A DNA stretch of 64,000 bases from Prosapia bicincta (GCA_036971475.1 JBAIZL010000002.1:328270145-328334144); one strand, 5' to 3'. Shown: positions 1 to 11,459, numbered from the stretch's first letter. Translations and numbers: made by a program. Notes: generated from the letters alone by a model not told the origin.

Positions 1-1317
1 TTTATCCATTTCTATTTCGTTAACAATAAGATCATCCTGACCCTTTAAAGACTCAATTTACCGCAGCTTCGTTGTAAATAGTCCACTTCCATAATCTGCT
101 ATTATTAGTTTTGGTAACATCCCATACACTCTGAACTGTAGAGTGTAACGGTCTAAACAATAATTTTATCTAATTGTGTTTCTATGTTTCTCTCATGATT
201 TTTTACTAGTGTAACACTATTTAAATCCCAATATAATAGAAACAAATCTTCCGATGTTTTTTCTTTGTATGTTTATCATTTTTAATTACAGATCATTTTT
301 AATTGATATCTTTATTTTCAATCTTAATTAAGATTTTGTTTTTATTTTTCACTGTCCTTATTCTTAATTTGTAAAAGAGTTTCAATCGATTTTACTCCAA
401 AAATCATTAGTTCTGTCTTTATTTATTTATTTTAAAAAAATTGTATCTTTATTCAGGATTGTTAGTTTACTGCTCAAGTACAGTAACAGTAAAATAAATT
501 TAAAGAAGTTTGAGATATATTACTTAAATTTTTATAGTTTTAATTAATATACAAAAAATAACAAATAACTATCTAATGAGATTTCTCAATAAATCCTAAT
601 AATTTATTCTCATTTTTTAGAGTAAATAAATTTAAAAAATAATTTTATGAGCATTAATGAATAGTTGTAATAAACAAATGTTAAATTCTAAACATTTTAA
701 ATATGATAGTGAATTAAGTTATATTTCTCAAATCTATTAATCTAAATTACGGAAAGAAATAAAATTTTAAGTAGTGGTACTATCGACTTTGGCTTTAATA
801 AAATATTTTAAAACTACTTTCTGGCTGTTGTATCTCAATTAGGAACTGTATCAACAGTCAGTTTGCTAACTCTGTGACAATAATCAATTACAAAAGTTTC
901 AAAAGTTAATGATTTGAAACAAAAATTGATTTTAGAAATATTCTCAAACAATTTGTATTGGTTTGTAGCTCAAGGATAAATGGAACATTAATTAGGTTTT
1001 AAAACTATTTTTGGTGCAGTGTCATCACAATTCTGTGTTAACAGTCTCTGTGCTAACCTGAAAATATTGAATTCAAAAAGTTGAAATGATTTTTTAAATC
1101 TGTTTCTTGAATTAATTTGAGTTAGGCTACAGTACACAAGATAAATGAACTTTTAACCATGTATTTTTATTTAATCTCTATAAAAATACAGATTGTTATC
1201 CTACACAATTTCTTATCTTGTAAACATATGTTTTCTATGAAGTTAATAAGGTATTGTAAACAAATTTAAATCCAATTTATTATATAGTATCAAGAGCACA
1301 GTGATACAATATATTAC
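1..1317. other. AT-rich intergenic DNA, left end of a duplicated block
   Basis: No gene is visible. From about 250 to 510 the sequence is recognisably similar, in the same orientation, to about 46740-46930; both share an unusual stretch reading CAGTACAGTAACAGTAAA near 478 and 46900. This is the left part of the block duplicated at 46.6-58.7 kb. Confidence 0.6.
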
Positions 1318-1321
1318 AGTG

Positions 1322-1667
1322 AAAATATTGGAAAGAACCCCAATACCACAAAAATAATCAGAAATAACAAACAAAACAAGTTACTTAAGATTAAACCCTT
1401 ATGAACATTTCGATGACCATCTCATAATCATCAGAGGGTCTTATTACAACCTAGCAAACAAGAAGTTACAAACTAGAGTGATCTGGTTTGTAGGTTGAGT
1501 CACTCTAGTTTGTAACTTCTTGTTTGCTAGGTTGTAATTTTGTAATAAGATACTCTGATGATGATGACATGGTCATTGAAATGTTCATAAGGGTTTAATC
1601 TTAAGTAACTTGTTTTATTTGTTATTTCTGATTATTTTTGTGGTATTTGGGTTCTTTCCAATATTTT
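1322..1667. mobile_element. Foldback (inverted-repeat) element with hammerhead-like motifs
   Basis: Two arms (1322-1481 and 1500-1667) are near-perfect reverse complements separated by about 18 bases, so the transcript would form one long hairpin. There is no coding capacity. Each arm carries the same small motif, on the minus strand at 1401-1434 and on the plus strand at 1555-1590. It reads CTGATGA, one base, a 4-6 bp hairpin, GAAA, a TG..CA mini-hairpin, then TA. This matches the order of a hammerhead ribozyme core. It may be a non-autonomous relative of the Penelope-like elements nearby. Confidence 0.7.
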
Positions 1668-1680
1668 TATTGCAATCCAA

Positions 1681-2470
1681 TTTATTGTATATAAATCTAA
1701 TTATGCTCAGGCAAATATTGTTTGAATGTTTCATCAGTAAATCGTAATTAGGTCTGTGTGGTCCGAAAGTAAGATGATTAAAGCACAAATATATTGTCCT
1801 CTGCTTCATATTTTCAGGATAATTTTGATAATAAAAAAGACTATCTTATACAAGACTATCTTATTTAGTGGAGAAGATGTATTCCATGGCCATACAGTGC
1901 GAAATGAAAGAGCGCTGTACAGGGTTGAAAGATTACAAGAAGGTGGGTTCAATAGTTGTTTATTGTTGAAAACAAAATATTAAAAATAATTTAGTACAGG
2001 TGGTACAACACAGAACAAATTGAAATATCTCTTTGAAAGAAATGCTCTCGTCTTTTGTGCCTTTTAGGCATAAGAACTATATATTTTTCAAAACATTTAA
2101 TTAAACTCCATTTTGTCAAACAACAGTTAAACTCCATTTTGACAAACAGCACTTACTAAATATGCTGATATATTTAAGTGATTAGAAATATGATCAATAG
2201 TTTTCTTTGATATTGACTGTTTTTTTGTTTGAAATTACAAGTTATGTTTCATATACCTACTACAGTAGATTGACTACATACGTAAAACATTTAGTATCTA
2301 GGTTAACACGGTTCTCATTAAAAGAGTATTTAAAACCTACTTCATGCTCAAATGTCAAGATAATACTTCAATAAATAGATTATAGCCCTTTCTTCTGAGC
2401 AAACTTGATTACTAACTATTTACGACACTGCAATTTACCATAAAACCAAGAATAATATAAGTAATTATTG
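1681..2470. repeat. Segmental duplication, left copy (pairs with about 46930-47560)
   Basis: No convincing gene. The stretches 1690-1780 and 2000-2340 align in order with about 46930-47000 and 47215-47500, including a shared TAGTAGATTGACTACA at the right. The homology resumes at 6590-6700 (pair 47520-47640). The intervening 2.5-6.5 kb of Penelope and Tc1 remnants is therefore inserted material in this copy. Confidence 0.55.
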
Positions 2471-2479
2471 CACAACTGA

Positions 2480-2594
2480 GTGAAAACTTCAAACTTACTT
2501 GCTAACGCGGTTCGAAACAATTATTTCTTTGACCTGCTAGGCTTATTGTTTAAAGTGACTATCATAGGCATTTTTTGTTTAATATGTTTTATAA
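2480..2594 (-). mobile_element. Penelope-like family D terminus, remnant
   Basis: A short fragment reads, on the plus strand, a CTTGCTAACGCGGTTCGAAAC-like sequence followed by a short hairpin. This is the same 3' terminal signature seen at 10322-10375, 54545-54610 and 59235-59330. Only the terminus is present. It abuts a family B fragment on its right. Confidence 0.45.
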
Positions 2595-2965
2595 TGTATT
2601 CATGGTGAGTGGGTTCTGTGTTTTGCTGTTTCTGTGTCCAAAAGTATGTTTGGTATTTGTTTGTCGTTGTATTTTTTTGGGCGTAAGTTGTATTTTAGTC
2701 CTTTGTTTAATAGTGTTAATTCATTTATATTAAACTCAATGTTTGTGGTGGTAATTGTGCATGGGTAAGACTGGTGGTTAGTGTATAAAGTGATATTGTT
2801 TTGAGTCAAGAGGTTGTGTAGTTTTAGTTGTTGTTTGTGTCTAATAATCTGTTGTTTATATATAATCTCTTGAATTTTGTAGTCCATTAAGTTCGGTGAA
2901 TCTTAATTAATCACTTTAACGTTAGTTAGTGATGACTATGGCACAATAGACAAAAAACACTAAAA
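2595..2965 (-). pseudogene. Penelope-like family B, 5' terminal repeat and start of ORF
   Basis: The 95-codon reading frame at 2600-2887 encodes the region just upstream of the Penelope-type reverse transcriptase core. It includes a leucine-rich stretch, then LLNKGLKYNLRPKK and a D-x-E segment, which is the RT0-like motif of this class. The frame stops before the catalytic palm, so this is a 5' fragment. Directly upstream (2888-2960) lies the family B terminal repeat. The same repeat-to-ORF junction recurs at 11390-11445, which confirms that the ORF begins right after the repeat. A plus-strand 3' fragment of the same family follows at 2966. Confidence 0.6.
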
Positions 2966-3600
2966 TTAACACTACAGATAGGGAAAACAAATACATCACA
3001 ATACCATACATAAATAAAACAACAAATAAAATAGTCCGCAAATTTCAAAAAACAGGATACAAAATATTCTACAAAACTAATACCAATTTACAATACAAAA
3101 TACTACACAACACCAACAACAAAGATAAACTACAAGCACCAGGCGTATACAAACTAAACTATTACAAATGCAACCAATTCTACATTGGACAAACAGGTCG
3201 CAGCATTAAACGAAGAATCGAGGAACACAAACAGAACACCAACTTAGCATTTTACAATCACATAAAAAAAACAGGACACAAATACACAGACATTTACCAT
3301 AACCTAGAAATCTTACACATCAACAAAGAAGGATCACATCTCAACTTACTAGAATAATATGAAATTTACTGACCCACAAAAACACAAAGTACAAACATAT
3401 TAAACGGACAAACACAACACAAATCACACATATTCTTTGATACTATCGAAAATCTGCCTTTAAAACTGTCACCTAACAACAACTCCAAGCAGAAGAGACT
3501 GTTGAAGATCGCTCTGGAGCAATTGAAAACGTTCTGTCTCAGTAGGTTTTTACAAATTTACAAAATTTAAAGTTTGGATAGTCATAAACTAATGCTAAAG
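2966..3600 (+). pseudogene. Penelope-like family B, GIY-YIG endonuclease and 3' end
   Basis: From 3001 an open frame without ATG encodes the linker and then a GIY-YIG nuclease: PGVYKLNYYKCNQFYIGQ at about 3139-3192, then R and E-E-H positions. GIY-YIG nucleases nick target DNA in Penelope-type retrotransposition. The frame is interrupted by TAA at 3355-3357, where related copies have CAA (Gln). The 3' region holds the family terminus with a hammerhead-like motif at 3499-3533 (CTGTTGA, one base, hairpin, GAAA). The reverse transcriptase catalytic core is absent, so this is a dead 3' fragment. Confidence 0.75.
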
Positions 3601-3609
3601 TGTTTAAAT

Positions 3610-4150
3610 GTATATAATCGTTGGCATATTGAATGATTTCTTTGAGTTCGGTGTGGTCTAATATTGTGCACCAACAAATTGCATAAAACAATTTTTGTGG
3701 TCAAAAAAATACATGCTAACTGGACTGGTGAAGGCTGAAAAAATTCTGTTGTCCAATGAATTACATTTTTTTTATCCAGGAGCAAAAGATTTCATATGTT
3801 CAAGAAAAATAGTAGAAAAAACATAATTGCTCATATCCATCAAACATCCTAAAAAACAAAATTTTTGGTTGTTTCACGGTTGAAGTCCCTTGTTTATTAG
3901 TTTTTCGATGGTATGTTAAAAAGTGATGGATTTATTAACATTCTCAAGTCAAATACTGCACAATAACTTCAAAATAAATTACCACATGACAGTGGAGTGC
4001 TCCAATAAGATTTACTGCCATGCCTACTAACAAGAAAGTGAAAACATTTTTTGAACAAGAAAACAGTGTTTTTAAGGCAGGTAATTCCACAGTTCAAGTC
4101 CAATTGAAAAGTTTTGGGCAATTTTGAAAACTTATTAAAAAATGAGTTGT
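3610..4150 (+). pseudogene. Degraded Tc1-like transposase remnant
   Basis: No open frame survives. Frame-by-frame reading gives scattered pieces in the order of a Tc1-family catalytic domain. A segment near 3880-3930 resembles the strand around the first half of the domain, and one near 4022-4075 reads PTNKKVKTFFEQEN. A final K-x-x-LKNE-like end lies near 4125-4140. Many frameshifts and stops are present. I infer an old Tc1-type insertion next to the Penelope fragment; terminal inverted repeats were not found. Confidence 0.4.
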
Positions 4151-4159
4151 ACTACAAAA

Positions 4160-4940
4160 CATTACATTTTTGTAGCACAATGGTATTGTGACAAATAAAT
4201 TTTAAGATACGGTACATAGGTATAAGACAGTACATATTTTTTAATTGAATCCATACCAAATCGTATATGTGAAATAATCAAGAATAAAGGAAGAGAATAT
4301 AGTAACTAAGTATTCACAAATTGTATGATTAAATAAAGTTATTTTTTATTAAATATGATATGCATTCAGAATAGTTTGCAAGCTATTATATTGATATTGT
4401 CAATTTAATAATAAATAATAAGATCAAAAGTGGTTAGAAAACAAAATATGTATTATAAATATTGTTGTAGACAGATGGTATAACCTAATAGAAAGAACCC
4501 CGTACCAGAACAAATTCTTGTATTGTGTGCTATGGCAGTGAAGTAAAAAAAAACAATTATTATTATTTTTTTTGGCAGACAATTACGAACAAAATTATAA
4601 TTATTATGAAATAAGATAATCTGTAAAACTAGAGTTTTACATCTTCATAATTTATGGGAGTTTCAATGTGACAAAAATTGCTATAATATGTTTTGTTTTG
4701 AAAATAACTTTCTAAACACCTTGTATGTTAAAGGAATTCAGAGTTAGCATGGTAACTAATATTGAAAAGGAATCATGTGGTTTAAACTGTATTTCTCTAA
4801 GCCATTATATCTAGTTTATCAATTTAACATAATCTCTGCTTCTTATATGATAATGTTATAAATTTCATTTTTCAATTTTATCAACTCATATCATTAGAAT
4901 ATAGAAAAAATATTAATAAATTTGCTTACACTTTTTAAAG
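4160..4940. other. AT-rich DNA, no feature seen
   Basis: No reading frame, tandem repeat or terminal repeat stands out. It probably belongs to the material inserted in this copy of the duplicated block. Confidence 0.5.
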
Positions 4941-4942
4941 AT

Positions 4943-5640
4943 TGTTTTAACTTGCCTATAGTAGCACTTACTTTGCTTGTTGAGGACGGCCGTTTCGGGA
5001 GATGTGTCCCTTTGTCAACTCAGACCGTAACTGATCTCAAGGTTTACGTAGGTTAGGGTGGGGGTGGGATATTTTGGTGGTGTGGGTGTATTTTGTGTGT
5101 ATTAGGGGTTATGATGTTAAAAAGTGCGTGTGAGTTGTAATGTAATTGTGTATTGAGTATGTGTGTAGGGTGTAGTTTGAAGTGCCTGTATATTTCGTAT
5201 TGTTCGGTTGTGTAGCGTTGGTTATTTCTGTGTTGTTTATGAAGAATTTGTAGGTTAGATGTTATGTCTATGTAGTCGTGTTTAGTGGAGTTGAGGTGAT
5301 CTGCGAAGTTTGATTGGTAGTTATTGTTTTTTAGTGCTTTTATATGTTCTTGGTAACGTGTGTAGAATGACCTCCCTGTCTGGCCTATGTAAAAACTAGG
5401 GCATGAACTGCAAGTTAGTTTGTAAACTCCAGTGGTGTTGTAAATGTCGTTGATTTTGCTGTTGGGTTTAAACCTTTTGCATACGTAAACCTTGAGATCA
5501 GTTACGGTCTGAGTTGACAAAGGGACACATCTCCCGAAACGGCCGTCCTCAACAAGCAAAGTAAGTGCTACTATAGGCAAGTTAAAACAATCTTTAAAAA
5601 GTGTAAGTGATTACTAGTAGCTCACGCGAAGATGGAATCA
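4943..5640 (-). mobile_element. Penelope-like family A, GIY-YIG fragment between outward-facing 3' ends
   Basis: The interior (5053-5470, minus strand) encodes a GIY-YIG nuclease: GVYKLTCSSCPSFYIGQTGR, then FYTRYQEH, then a conserved C-terminal tail ending in PPPP. Family A 3' terminal repeats lie on both sides in opposite orientation: 4943-5050 on the minus strand and 5483-5640 on the plus strand. They match for about 100 bases. The longest open frame (5053-5580) begins with a TTG-type codon inside the right repeat and reads through it, so its first 37 or so residues are translated terminal repeat, not protein. The reverse transcriptase is missing, so the copy is dead. A hammerhead-like motif lies at 5514-5547. 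Confidence 0.8.
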
Positions 5641-5717
5641 ACAAATGTTAATAAATTTGGTTAGGTTGTTTGTATTTTGCGACCTGGTTAATAAGTTAAT
5701 TAGTAATTATTTAATCT

Positions 5718-5763
5718 AGACACACACACACACACACACACCTAAATACACACACAGACACAG

Positions 5764-5794
<31 letters not shown>

Positions 5795-5866
5795 TACACA
5801 CACACACATACACACACACACATGCACGCACGTATGCACACATGCACATACACACACACACACATA
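5718..5866. repeat. (CA)n microsatellite, interrupted
   Basis: About 150 bases of CA dinucleotides with TA and GA interruptions and a short CACGCACG segment. Non-coding. Confidence 0.95.
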
Positions 5867-5867
5867 G

Positions 5868-6060
5868 GAAATTAATTACATGATTCGACAATGGTCATGT
5901 GACCGAAAGGTGCCTCATCACTCAAGGTAAAATTATTACACTTAGTGGTGGAAAAAATTGTTTACAATTAATAATAATAACTTCATATGTATACATTTCG
6001 TTTTATTTCACGTTGTCCATTATTTTTCTGTTGCACTGACTTTATGATTTCAATCAATAT
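5868..6060. mobile_element. Single arm of a foldback family (mate of 7613-7850)
   Basis: The stretch 5900-5990 matches one arm of the palindrome at 7613-7797, followed by an inverted copy of the sequence that flanks that palindrome. A hammerhead-like motif lies on the plus strand at 5885-5916: CGACAA, T, a perfect 5-bp hairpin (GGTCA/TGACC), GAAA, then GGTGCC and TC. No coding capacity. Confidence 0.55.
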
Positions 6061-7170
6061 TTTTACTAGTCTACAGTATTTGCAAAATTTCAGTTTAAAA
6101 AATAGACAAAATTATGGTCAATTTAACTGAATTCTGTTAAAACAATTATATAGCAATTGTAATGTAGTAATTTTCTTTCTACAATGTATAAGATTATCTC
6201 TTTACATAACGGAAATCTTATATTAAAAATATTTTAAATAAATTTAAAAAAACAAACAAAATATTTTGAATTTACAAAACGTGATTATAATAACTAGAAA
6301 ATTATGAAAATGGCAAGAAATATCTGGGAAGCAGAGGCCAATAACAAAGAGGGGTGGTCACACAATAGTTTTATTTACCTAATATAAAGTTAGGAAAACA
6401 TTGTGTCTTTTATATCAACCTAGACTTTTGCATCTGCATTACGTGAAATTTATAAAATAATTTGGGAATGAAAGAATGTCATTAGATAGGCCTACGATTT
6501 AGATGTAGAGAGCAAATAAACAACAATATTTAAACATCAAATAGCATAAATATTACACAAAAAACTAAAATTACTTACATGGTGGAAGTAGAATATTACA
6601 ATCAATAGTGTTATCAATCATGATGAATTGAGCTCTATTAACCAAGTTTTATCTCTTTATTACATCTGTTATCAATTAGCTATTATTTAACTGACCCGGA
6701 TCTCTAATAATAGCTAGTTTGTTTTTAAATACTAGGGGCATGTATTTTTAACATGTAATTCTCAAGTTCACACTTTTTAGTTCACCCATTCATATACTTA
6801 TAGCATAGTTTTAGATATCACCTTACTTGAGTGAATTTAACAAGTTCTTTAAAAAAGTAGATAAAATCGTAAATATTTAATTCGGACAATTTTGTATAAA
6901 TTAAATTATATTACATTAACTATGTATTGTTAGCATAAATGCTATGTATATATATTAAATATGTTTTCTTACAATATAGTTAATAAATTAAAAATAATCT
7001 TGTTTTTGAGATATTTTTAATTTTTTAATTTTATGTATATAGTTAATGAATAAAAATATTTCAAATACAAGAATTGTTTTAATTTATATATTTCTATATT
7101 TTTCAAAGCTTTGAAAAATATATAAATTAAAATAGTTTATATTAGTTGATTCTATCTTCATGTGAGCTAC
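6061..7170. other. AT-rich intergenic DNA
   Basis: No gene seen. The 6590-6700 stretch pairs with 47520-47640 of the other block copy (shared ATTGAGCTCTATTAACCAAG-like sequence). A perfect hairpin lies around 7080-7130, centred on CAAAGCTTTG. Confidence 0.5.
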
Positions 7171-7174
7171 TAGT

Positions 7175-7605
7175 TTTCACTAAAACACTTGTAAATATTT
7201 TACAACTTGCCTGTAGTAGCACTTGTTTTATATTGTTAAGGACGGCCGTTTCGGGAGATGTATCCCATTGTCATCTCAGACCGTAACTGATCTCAAGGTT
7301 TTTGTAGGTTAGGGTGGGGGTGGGATATTATAGGGGGGTTGTGGGTATATTTGATGAGTATGAGGAGTGATGATGTCGAAAAGTGTATGTGAGCTATAAT
7401 GTAATTGGGTGCTGAGTATCTGTGTAGGATGTAGTTTGAATTGTTTGTATGTTTTGCATTGTTCGGTTGTGTAACGTTGGTTGTTTTTGTGTTGTTTATG
7501 AAGAATTTGTAGGTTGGATGTTATGTTTATGTGGTCATGTTTTGTGGAGTTGATATGTTCGGCGAAGAGTGATTTGGTATTTATTGTTTGTTAGTGCATT
7601 TATAT
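7175..7605 (-). pseudogene. Penelope-like family A, diverged 3' fragment
   Basis: The family A terminal repeat lies at 7200-7307 (GGACGGCCGTTTCGGGAGAT core). It is followed by a minus-strand sequence homologous to the C-terminal half of the GIY-YIG region at 5053-5470. It differs from that copy at many positions and loses homology near 7590, where a TA run and a foldback element begin. No open frame of useful length. Confidence 0.65.
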
Positions 7606-7612
7606 ATATATA

Positions 7613-7797
7613 TATATATTTGAAGTTAATATATTACTATTGTAAGTAATTTTTCCACCATTAAGTGCAATAATTTTACCTTGAGTGATGAGGCACCTTT
7701 CGGTCAATTGACCGAAAGGTGCCTCATCACTCAAGGTAAAATTATTGCACTTAATGGTGGAAAAATTACTTACAATAGTAATATATTAACTTCATAA
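7613..7797. mobile_element. Near-perfect palindrome (foldback element)
   Basis: Arms 7618-7707 and 7710-7797 are almost exact reverse complements with no spacer; the centre reads GGTCAATTGACC. The arms match the single arm at 5900-5990. The centre lies inside what would be the hairpin II and GAAA part of the hammerhead-like motif, so two truncated motifs meet head to head. Confidence 0.75.
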
Positions 7798-7839
7798 AAT
7801 CAGTGCAACGGAAAAACAATGGATAACGTTAAATATCAA

Positions 7840-7842
<3 letters not shown>

Positions 7843-7905
<63 letters not shown>
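7843..7905. repeat. (TA)n microsatellite
   Basis: About 60 bases of uninterrupted TA. A second, shorter TA run lies at 8141-8162, and another at 7598-7613. Confidence 0.95.
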
Positions 7906-7910
<5 letters not shown>

Positions 7911-8130
7911 CAACATAGGTTATTCAAATACAAGAATATTTATTAATTTATATCCAAAGCTTTTAGTTGGTAAACAGTACCAACATCATCAGGAATGAAA
8001 ATTACAATAATCTTAGATAATTGTAATTTTCATTCCTGATGATGGTGGTATTGTTTACCAATGAAAAGCTTTGGATCTAAATTAATAAATATTCTTGTAT
8101 TTGAATAACCTATGTAGTTTTAAATTATTA
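7906..8130. mobile_element. Foldback element with hammerhead-like motif in each arm
   Basis: The arms are about 100 bases each, separated by a short TCTTAGATAA-type centre near 8013. Each arm carries CTGATGA, T, a hairpin, then GAAA or TAAA and AGCT-TT: minus strand about 7957-7992 and plus strand 8036-8072. In the left copy hairpin II is perfect (GTTGGTA/TACCAAC). Non-coding. It is flanked by TA runs. Confidence 0.65.
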
Positions 8131-8169
8131 AACAAGAAAACGTATTATATATATATATATATAATCATT

Positions 8170-9360
8170 GATTCCATCTTCACGTGAGCTACTAGTTTTC
8201 ACTAAACACTTGTAAATATTTACAATCTTGCCTATAGTAGCACTTACTTATTTTGTTGAGGACGGCCGTAAATGAGGACGAGATGTGTCCCTTTGTCAAC
8301 TTAGACCGTAACTGATCTGAAGGTTTATGTAGATTAGGGTATTAGGGTGGTGGTGGGATATTTTGGTGGTGTGGGTGTATTTTGTGAGTATTAGGAGTTA
8401 TGATGTCAAAAAGTGTTTGTGAGTTGTAATGTAATTGTGTATTGAGTATGTGTTTAGGGTGTAGCTTGAAGTGTCTGTATATTTCGTATTGTTCAGTTGT
8501 GTAGCGTTGGTTATTTCTGTGTTGTTTATGAAGAATTTGTAGGTTAGATGTTATGTCTATGTAGTCATGTTTTGTAGAGTTGAGATGATCGGCAAAGTTT
8601 GATTGATAGTTGTTGTTTGTTAGTGCTTTTATATGTTCTTGGTAACGTGTGTAGAAGGACCTCCCTGTCTGGCCTATGTAAAAACTGGGGCACAAACTGC
8701 AAGTTAGTTTGTAAACACCAGTGGTGTTGTAAATGTCGTCGATTTTGTTGTTGGGTTTAAATTGTTTATTGAAAGTGTTGTGTGTGGAGTAGGCTGAGTA
8801 TTGAGAGTGTTGTAGTTGTATTTTTGCAGTGTGTTGGTTAGATTGTGGGTTTTGGATGATCTGTGTGGTATTGATAAGTATTTTATGGGATTTTCATGTT
8901 GTGTGTTTGTATTTGGGTTATTAGGTTTATTTTTTAGGGGGTTGTATAATTTGTCAATCATTGTTGTGTTGTATCTGTTGGTAGTGCTAGATATTTTATG
9001 GTGTTCAACTCCTGGTAGTGTTCTTCTTTGTCTAACGGTGTTTTAAGCAGGTGATATATCGTGGTGTTGTAAGCAGCTAGTTTATGTTGGTGTGAGTGGT
9101 TTGAGGAGCTGTAAATAGTCATATTGGTACTAGTGGGTTTTCGGTATATGTTGAATTTATGTGTTTGTTTGTCTGTATGTTTAACTGTAAGATACAAGAA
9201 GTTAAGAGAGTTGTTTTATTCTGTTTTGATAGTGTATGTTAGTTTTGGGTGTATGGAATTGTGATGTATTAAAAATATGTTGTGCTCAGCGTGAGTTTTA
9301 GTGAGTAGCACTTACTTTCTTTGTTCAATGAAAATGGCAATTTGGGAGATTTTTTCATAA
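8170..9360 (-). pseudogene. Penelope-like family A, RT thumb to GIY-YIG, 3' terminus
   Basis: This is the longest family A copy here. Reading leftwards, 9197-8958 encodes the end of the reverse transcriptase (FNIYRKPTSTN, then an H-K-L-A-A-Y motif and PLDKEEHYQEL). The 8961-8704 frame is the linker, and 8695-8342 encodes the GIY-YIG nuclease (CPSFYIGQTGRSFYTRYQEH). The three parts are in different frames, so at least two frameshifts separate them. The 3' terminal repeat lies at 8200-8335. At 9303-9350 a decayed terminal repeat lies in the same orientation, possibly a 5' repeat. The polymerase palm is absent. Confidence 0.8.
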
Positions 9361-10321
9361 CAAATTTTAAAAAATTCTCGCAAAAATGGATTTAGACAAT
9401 GCCTTTATATTTACTCAACTAAATGAAATCATGATTAAGATAAATACATTGTCTAAATCCATTATTGAGTCAATTTTTTTTTTAATATTGAAAATATACC
9501 GATTTAACTAAATAGTTACATGGGAAGTATACGCCGACAATGAAATAATAATTACAGGTAAAATTATTGCACACCTCTTGATGGAGCCACTATCAAGAGA
9601 GAAATTTCAAAAGTGTATTATTGCCATGGGTTTTGAAAAAGGATAATGAAAATTGATTTATCTCTGAATGGACGAATTTATTTTAATGAAATAATTAAAT
9701 TGTTGAATAGTTAGAATTTGAAAGTGAGTGTTGAGTAGAATATAAATTGTACAACAGTGCTGCCCCCTACAGATAAGAAAGCTAAAGATCTCTCTTGGTT
9801 ATAAAAGTTTAAACTCTTTTAATCACACTTATTATATAATAAGCTCACTTATTAATCTTTGTTGCAAACATTTCTGCTAATTTTTTATTTTCTACATAAG
9901 TTCAAATAAAATTAAAATAATTGTTATTGTTGACTAAAAACACTTGAACAATATTAGTGTGTTACAATTACAATAGTGGGTCTGCTGAATAAATCAGTAA
10001 GTAGTGTTTTTTTGTGAAGTTAATACAAAACAAATGCAGTTTTAAGAGCATTAAATAGTTATTTCTGAGTTACACAGCTCTGCATCCAAAACCAATAAAG
10101 ATTTTCCAATGATGTTTGTAATAACACAGTATTAGTTCCTCACCTAGATGCACTCTCAAGGTTGACATTGGCATTATCCCCACAAAATGCTGTGATTTTT
10201 GCAGTGAAATTATTTTTACTTGAACTAAATAAATGGCAATGATATCAGAAGCTCCACTTGTTAGGCCCTTAAGGTATAACTTTTTACTATAACTAAATAA
10301 TACTGATCTATGTGAATACAT
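9361..10321. other. Intergenic DNA with small relics
   Basis: No gene recognised. A short inverted repeat (about 9389-9402 and 9447-9460, GGATTTAGACAATG-type arms) is visible. At 9980-10045 there is a Penelope family C terminal scrap (AATCAGTAAGTAGTG and a GAAGTTAATAC-like end). Confidence 0.4.
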
Positions 10322-10695
10322 AAGGGTTTACTTGCTGACACGTTTCGAAACAATCGTTCCTTTTACGAAGCAAAGCCTCTATTGGCGGTGTCCCGCTAGG
10401 TACAAAGGTTGCGGGATGAGATTTATGACTGTAGCGAGGGTGGGTTAGGTTGGTGCTATGTAATGGAACAGGGTGTTGGATTCAAAATGTATGTGTTCAT
10501 TTAATATGTTTTCTTTATCTGTTGTGTAGTGTTTGTATTTCGTATTTTTCTAAAGTTGTTAGTTTTTTACTTTGGTTTAATATGTGGAGAATGTTTAAAT
10601 TAGTATGTATGTCCTGTGTGTGTGTCGTGTGTTTTTCAGTTCTGTTGCATACAACAACCAACTTTAATAACATTTTACTTGTATACTATCATAAG
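10322..10695 (-). pseudogene. Penelope-like family D, 3' end of ORF and terminus
   Basis: On the minus strand the right part gives the C-terminal tail that follows GIY-YIG nucleases in this class, with frames broken. Hallmarks are an NNFRKIRNTNTTQQIK-like stretch (compare NQRYTTEQYEIYRHFK in family A) and N-x-H residues. The left part is the terminus: GCTTCG, a GGAAC/GTTTC hairpin, GAAAC, GTGTC, AGCAAGTAA. No intact nuclease motif is present, so it is a 3' fragment. Confidence 0.55.
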
Positions 10696-10699
10696 ACTG

Positions 10700-11160
10700 A
10701 AAACAGCACCATAGAATATATATTCTTATTACCACACTAAGAAGCATTCGCTAAAATTGTAATACAGTTTGTCTTGGTTAAACAATGATTTAATATTTAA
10801 CATTGACTTACAATAGCTTAAACTTTTGTACATGTGTATCTGAATTTCAAATGGAAATATACATTAATTAATCATTGGAAAGAAATCTGTGGTTTTCTTG
10901 TATCGAGTGGTCCAAGCACATTCTATTCCTGTAATATCTAGATCCATTAAAGTTTTTTTTTATGGCAATTTTATGTTTTTTTTACTTTAAATTCTGTTCA
11001 GTACCACTTGCGCTATTAGCAGAAACTATATTCTGACACTTTTCATGCCTGGCTTTGTAAAGCGTTTCTATTTGCTCAATAAATAGATATTTTGCTTGTC
11101 AATTAGCATTGAATATACATTTGTATTTGAGTATAGTTGTGTAAGATTCAAAATCATAAG
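10700..11160. other. AT-rich intergenic DNA, no feature seen
   Basis: No gene, tandem repeat or terminal repeat recognised. Confidence 0.4.
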
Positions 11161-11164
11161 AGTT

Positions 11165-11450
11165 AAAGTTAATTAATCACATTACCATTTTTTATGACTA
11201 TTCGAAACTTAAATATTTTGAAAATTTGAAAAAAATTACTGAGACACGTTTTCAATCACTATCTGGCGATCTTCATCAGTGTCCACTGATTTTCATTGTA
11301 TACTGATACCGATCAAAAACGTTCTGTCTCAATAAGTTTTTACAAATTTACAAAATTTAAAGTTCGAATAGTCGTGAACTAATGTTAAAGCGATTAATTA
11401 AGATTCACCGAACGTAATGGCCTACAAAATTCAAGAGTTAAAGTTAGTTA
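11165..11450. mobile_element. Penelope-like family B, inverted pair of terminal repeats
   Basis: A minus-strand terminal repeat (11165-11285) faces a plus-strand terminal repeat (11300-11395). The latter runs into the first codons of the family ORF (about 11425-11445, same junction as at 2888). The left repeat contains a hammerhead-like motif at 11245-11280 on the minus strand (CTGATGA, A, GATC-hairpin-GATT, GAAA). No coding interior remains. Confidence 0.65.
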
Positions 11451-11459
11451 CCACTAAAA

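Noticed and set aside
1756..1983. 75-codon plus-strand frame
   Set aside because: AT-rich chance frame in a duplicated non-coding block; not conserved at 46.9 kb.
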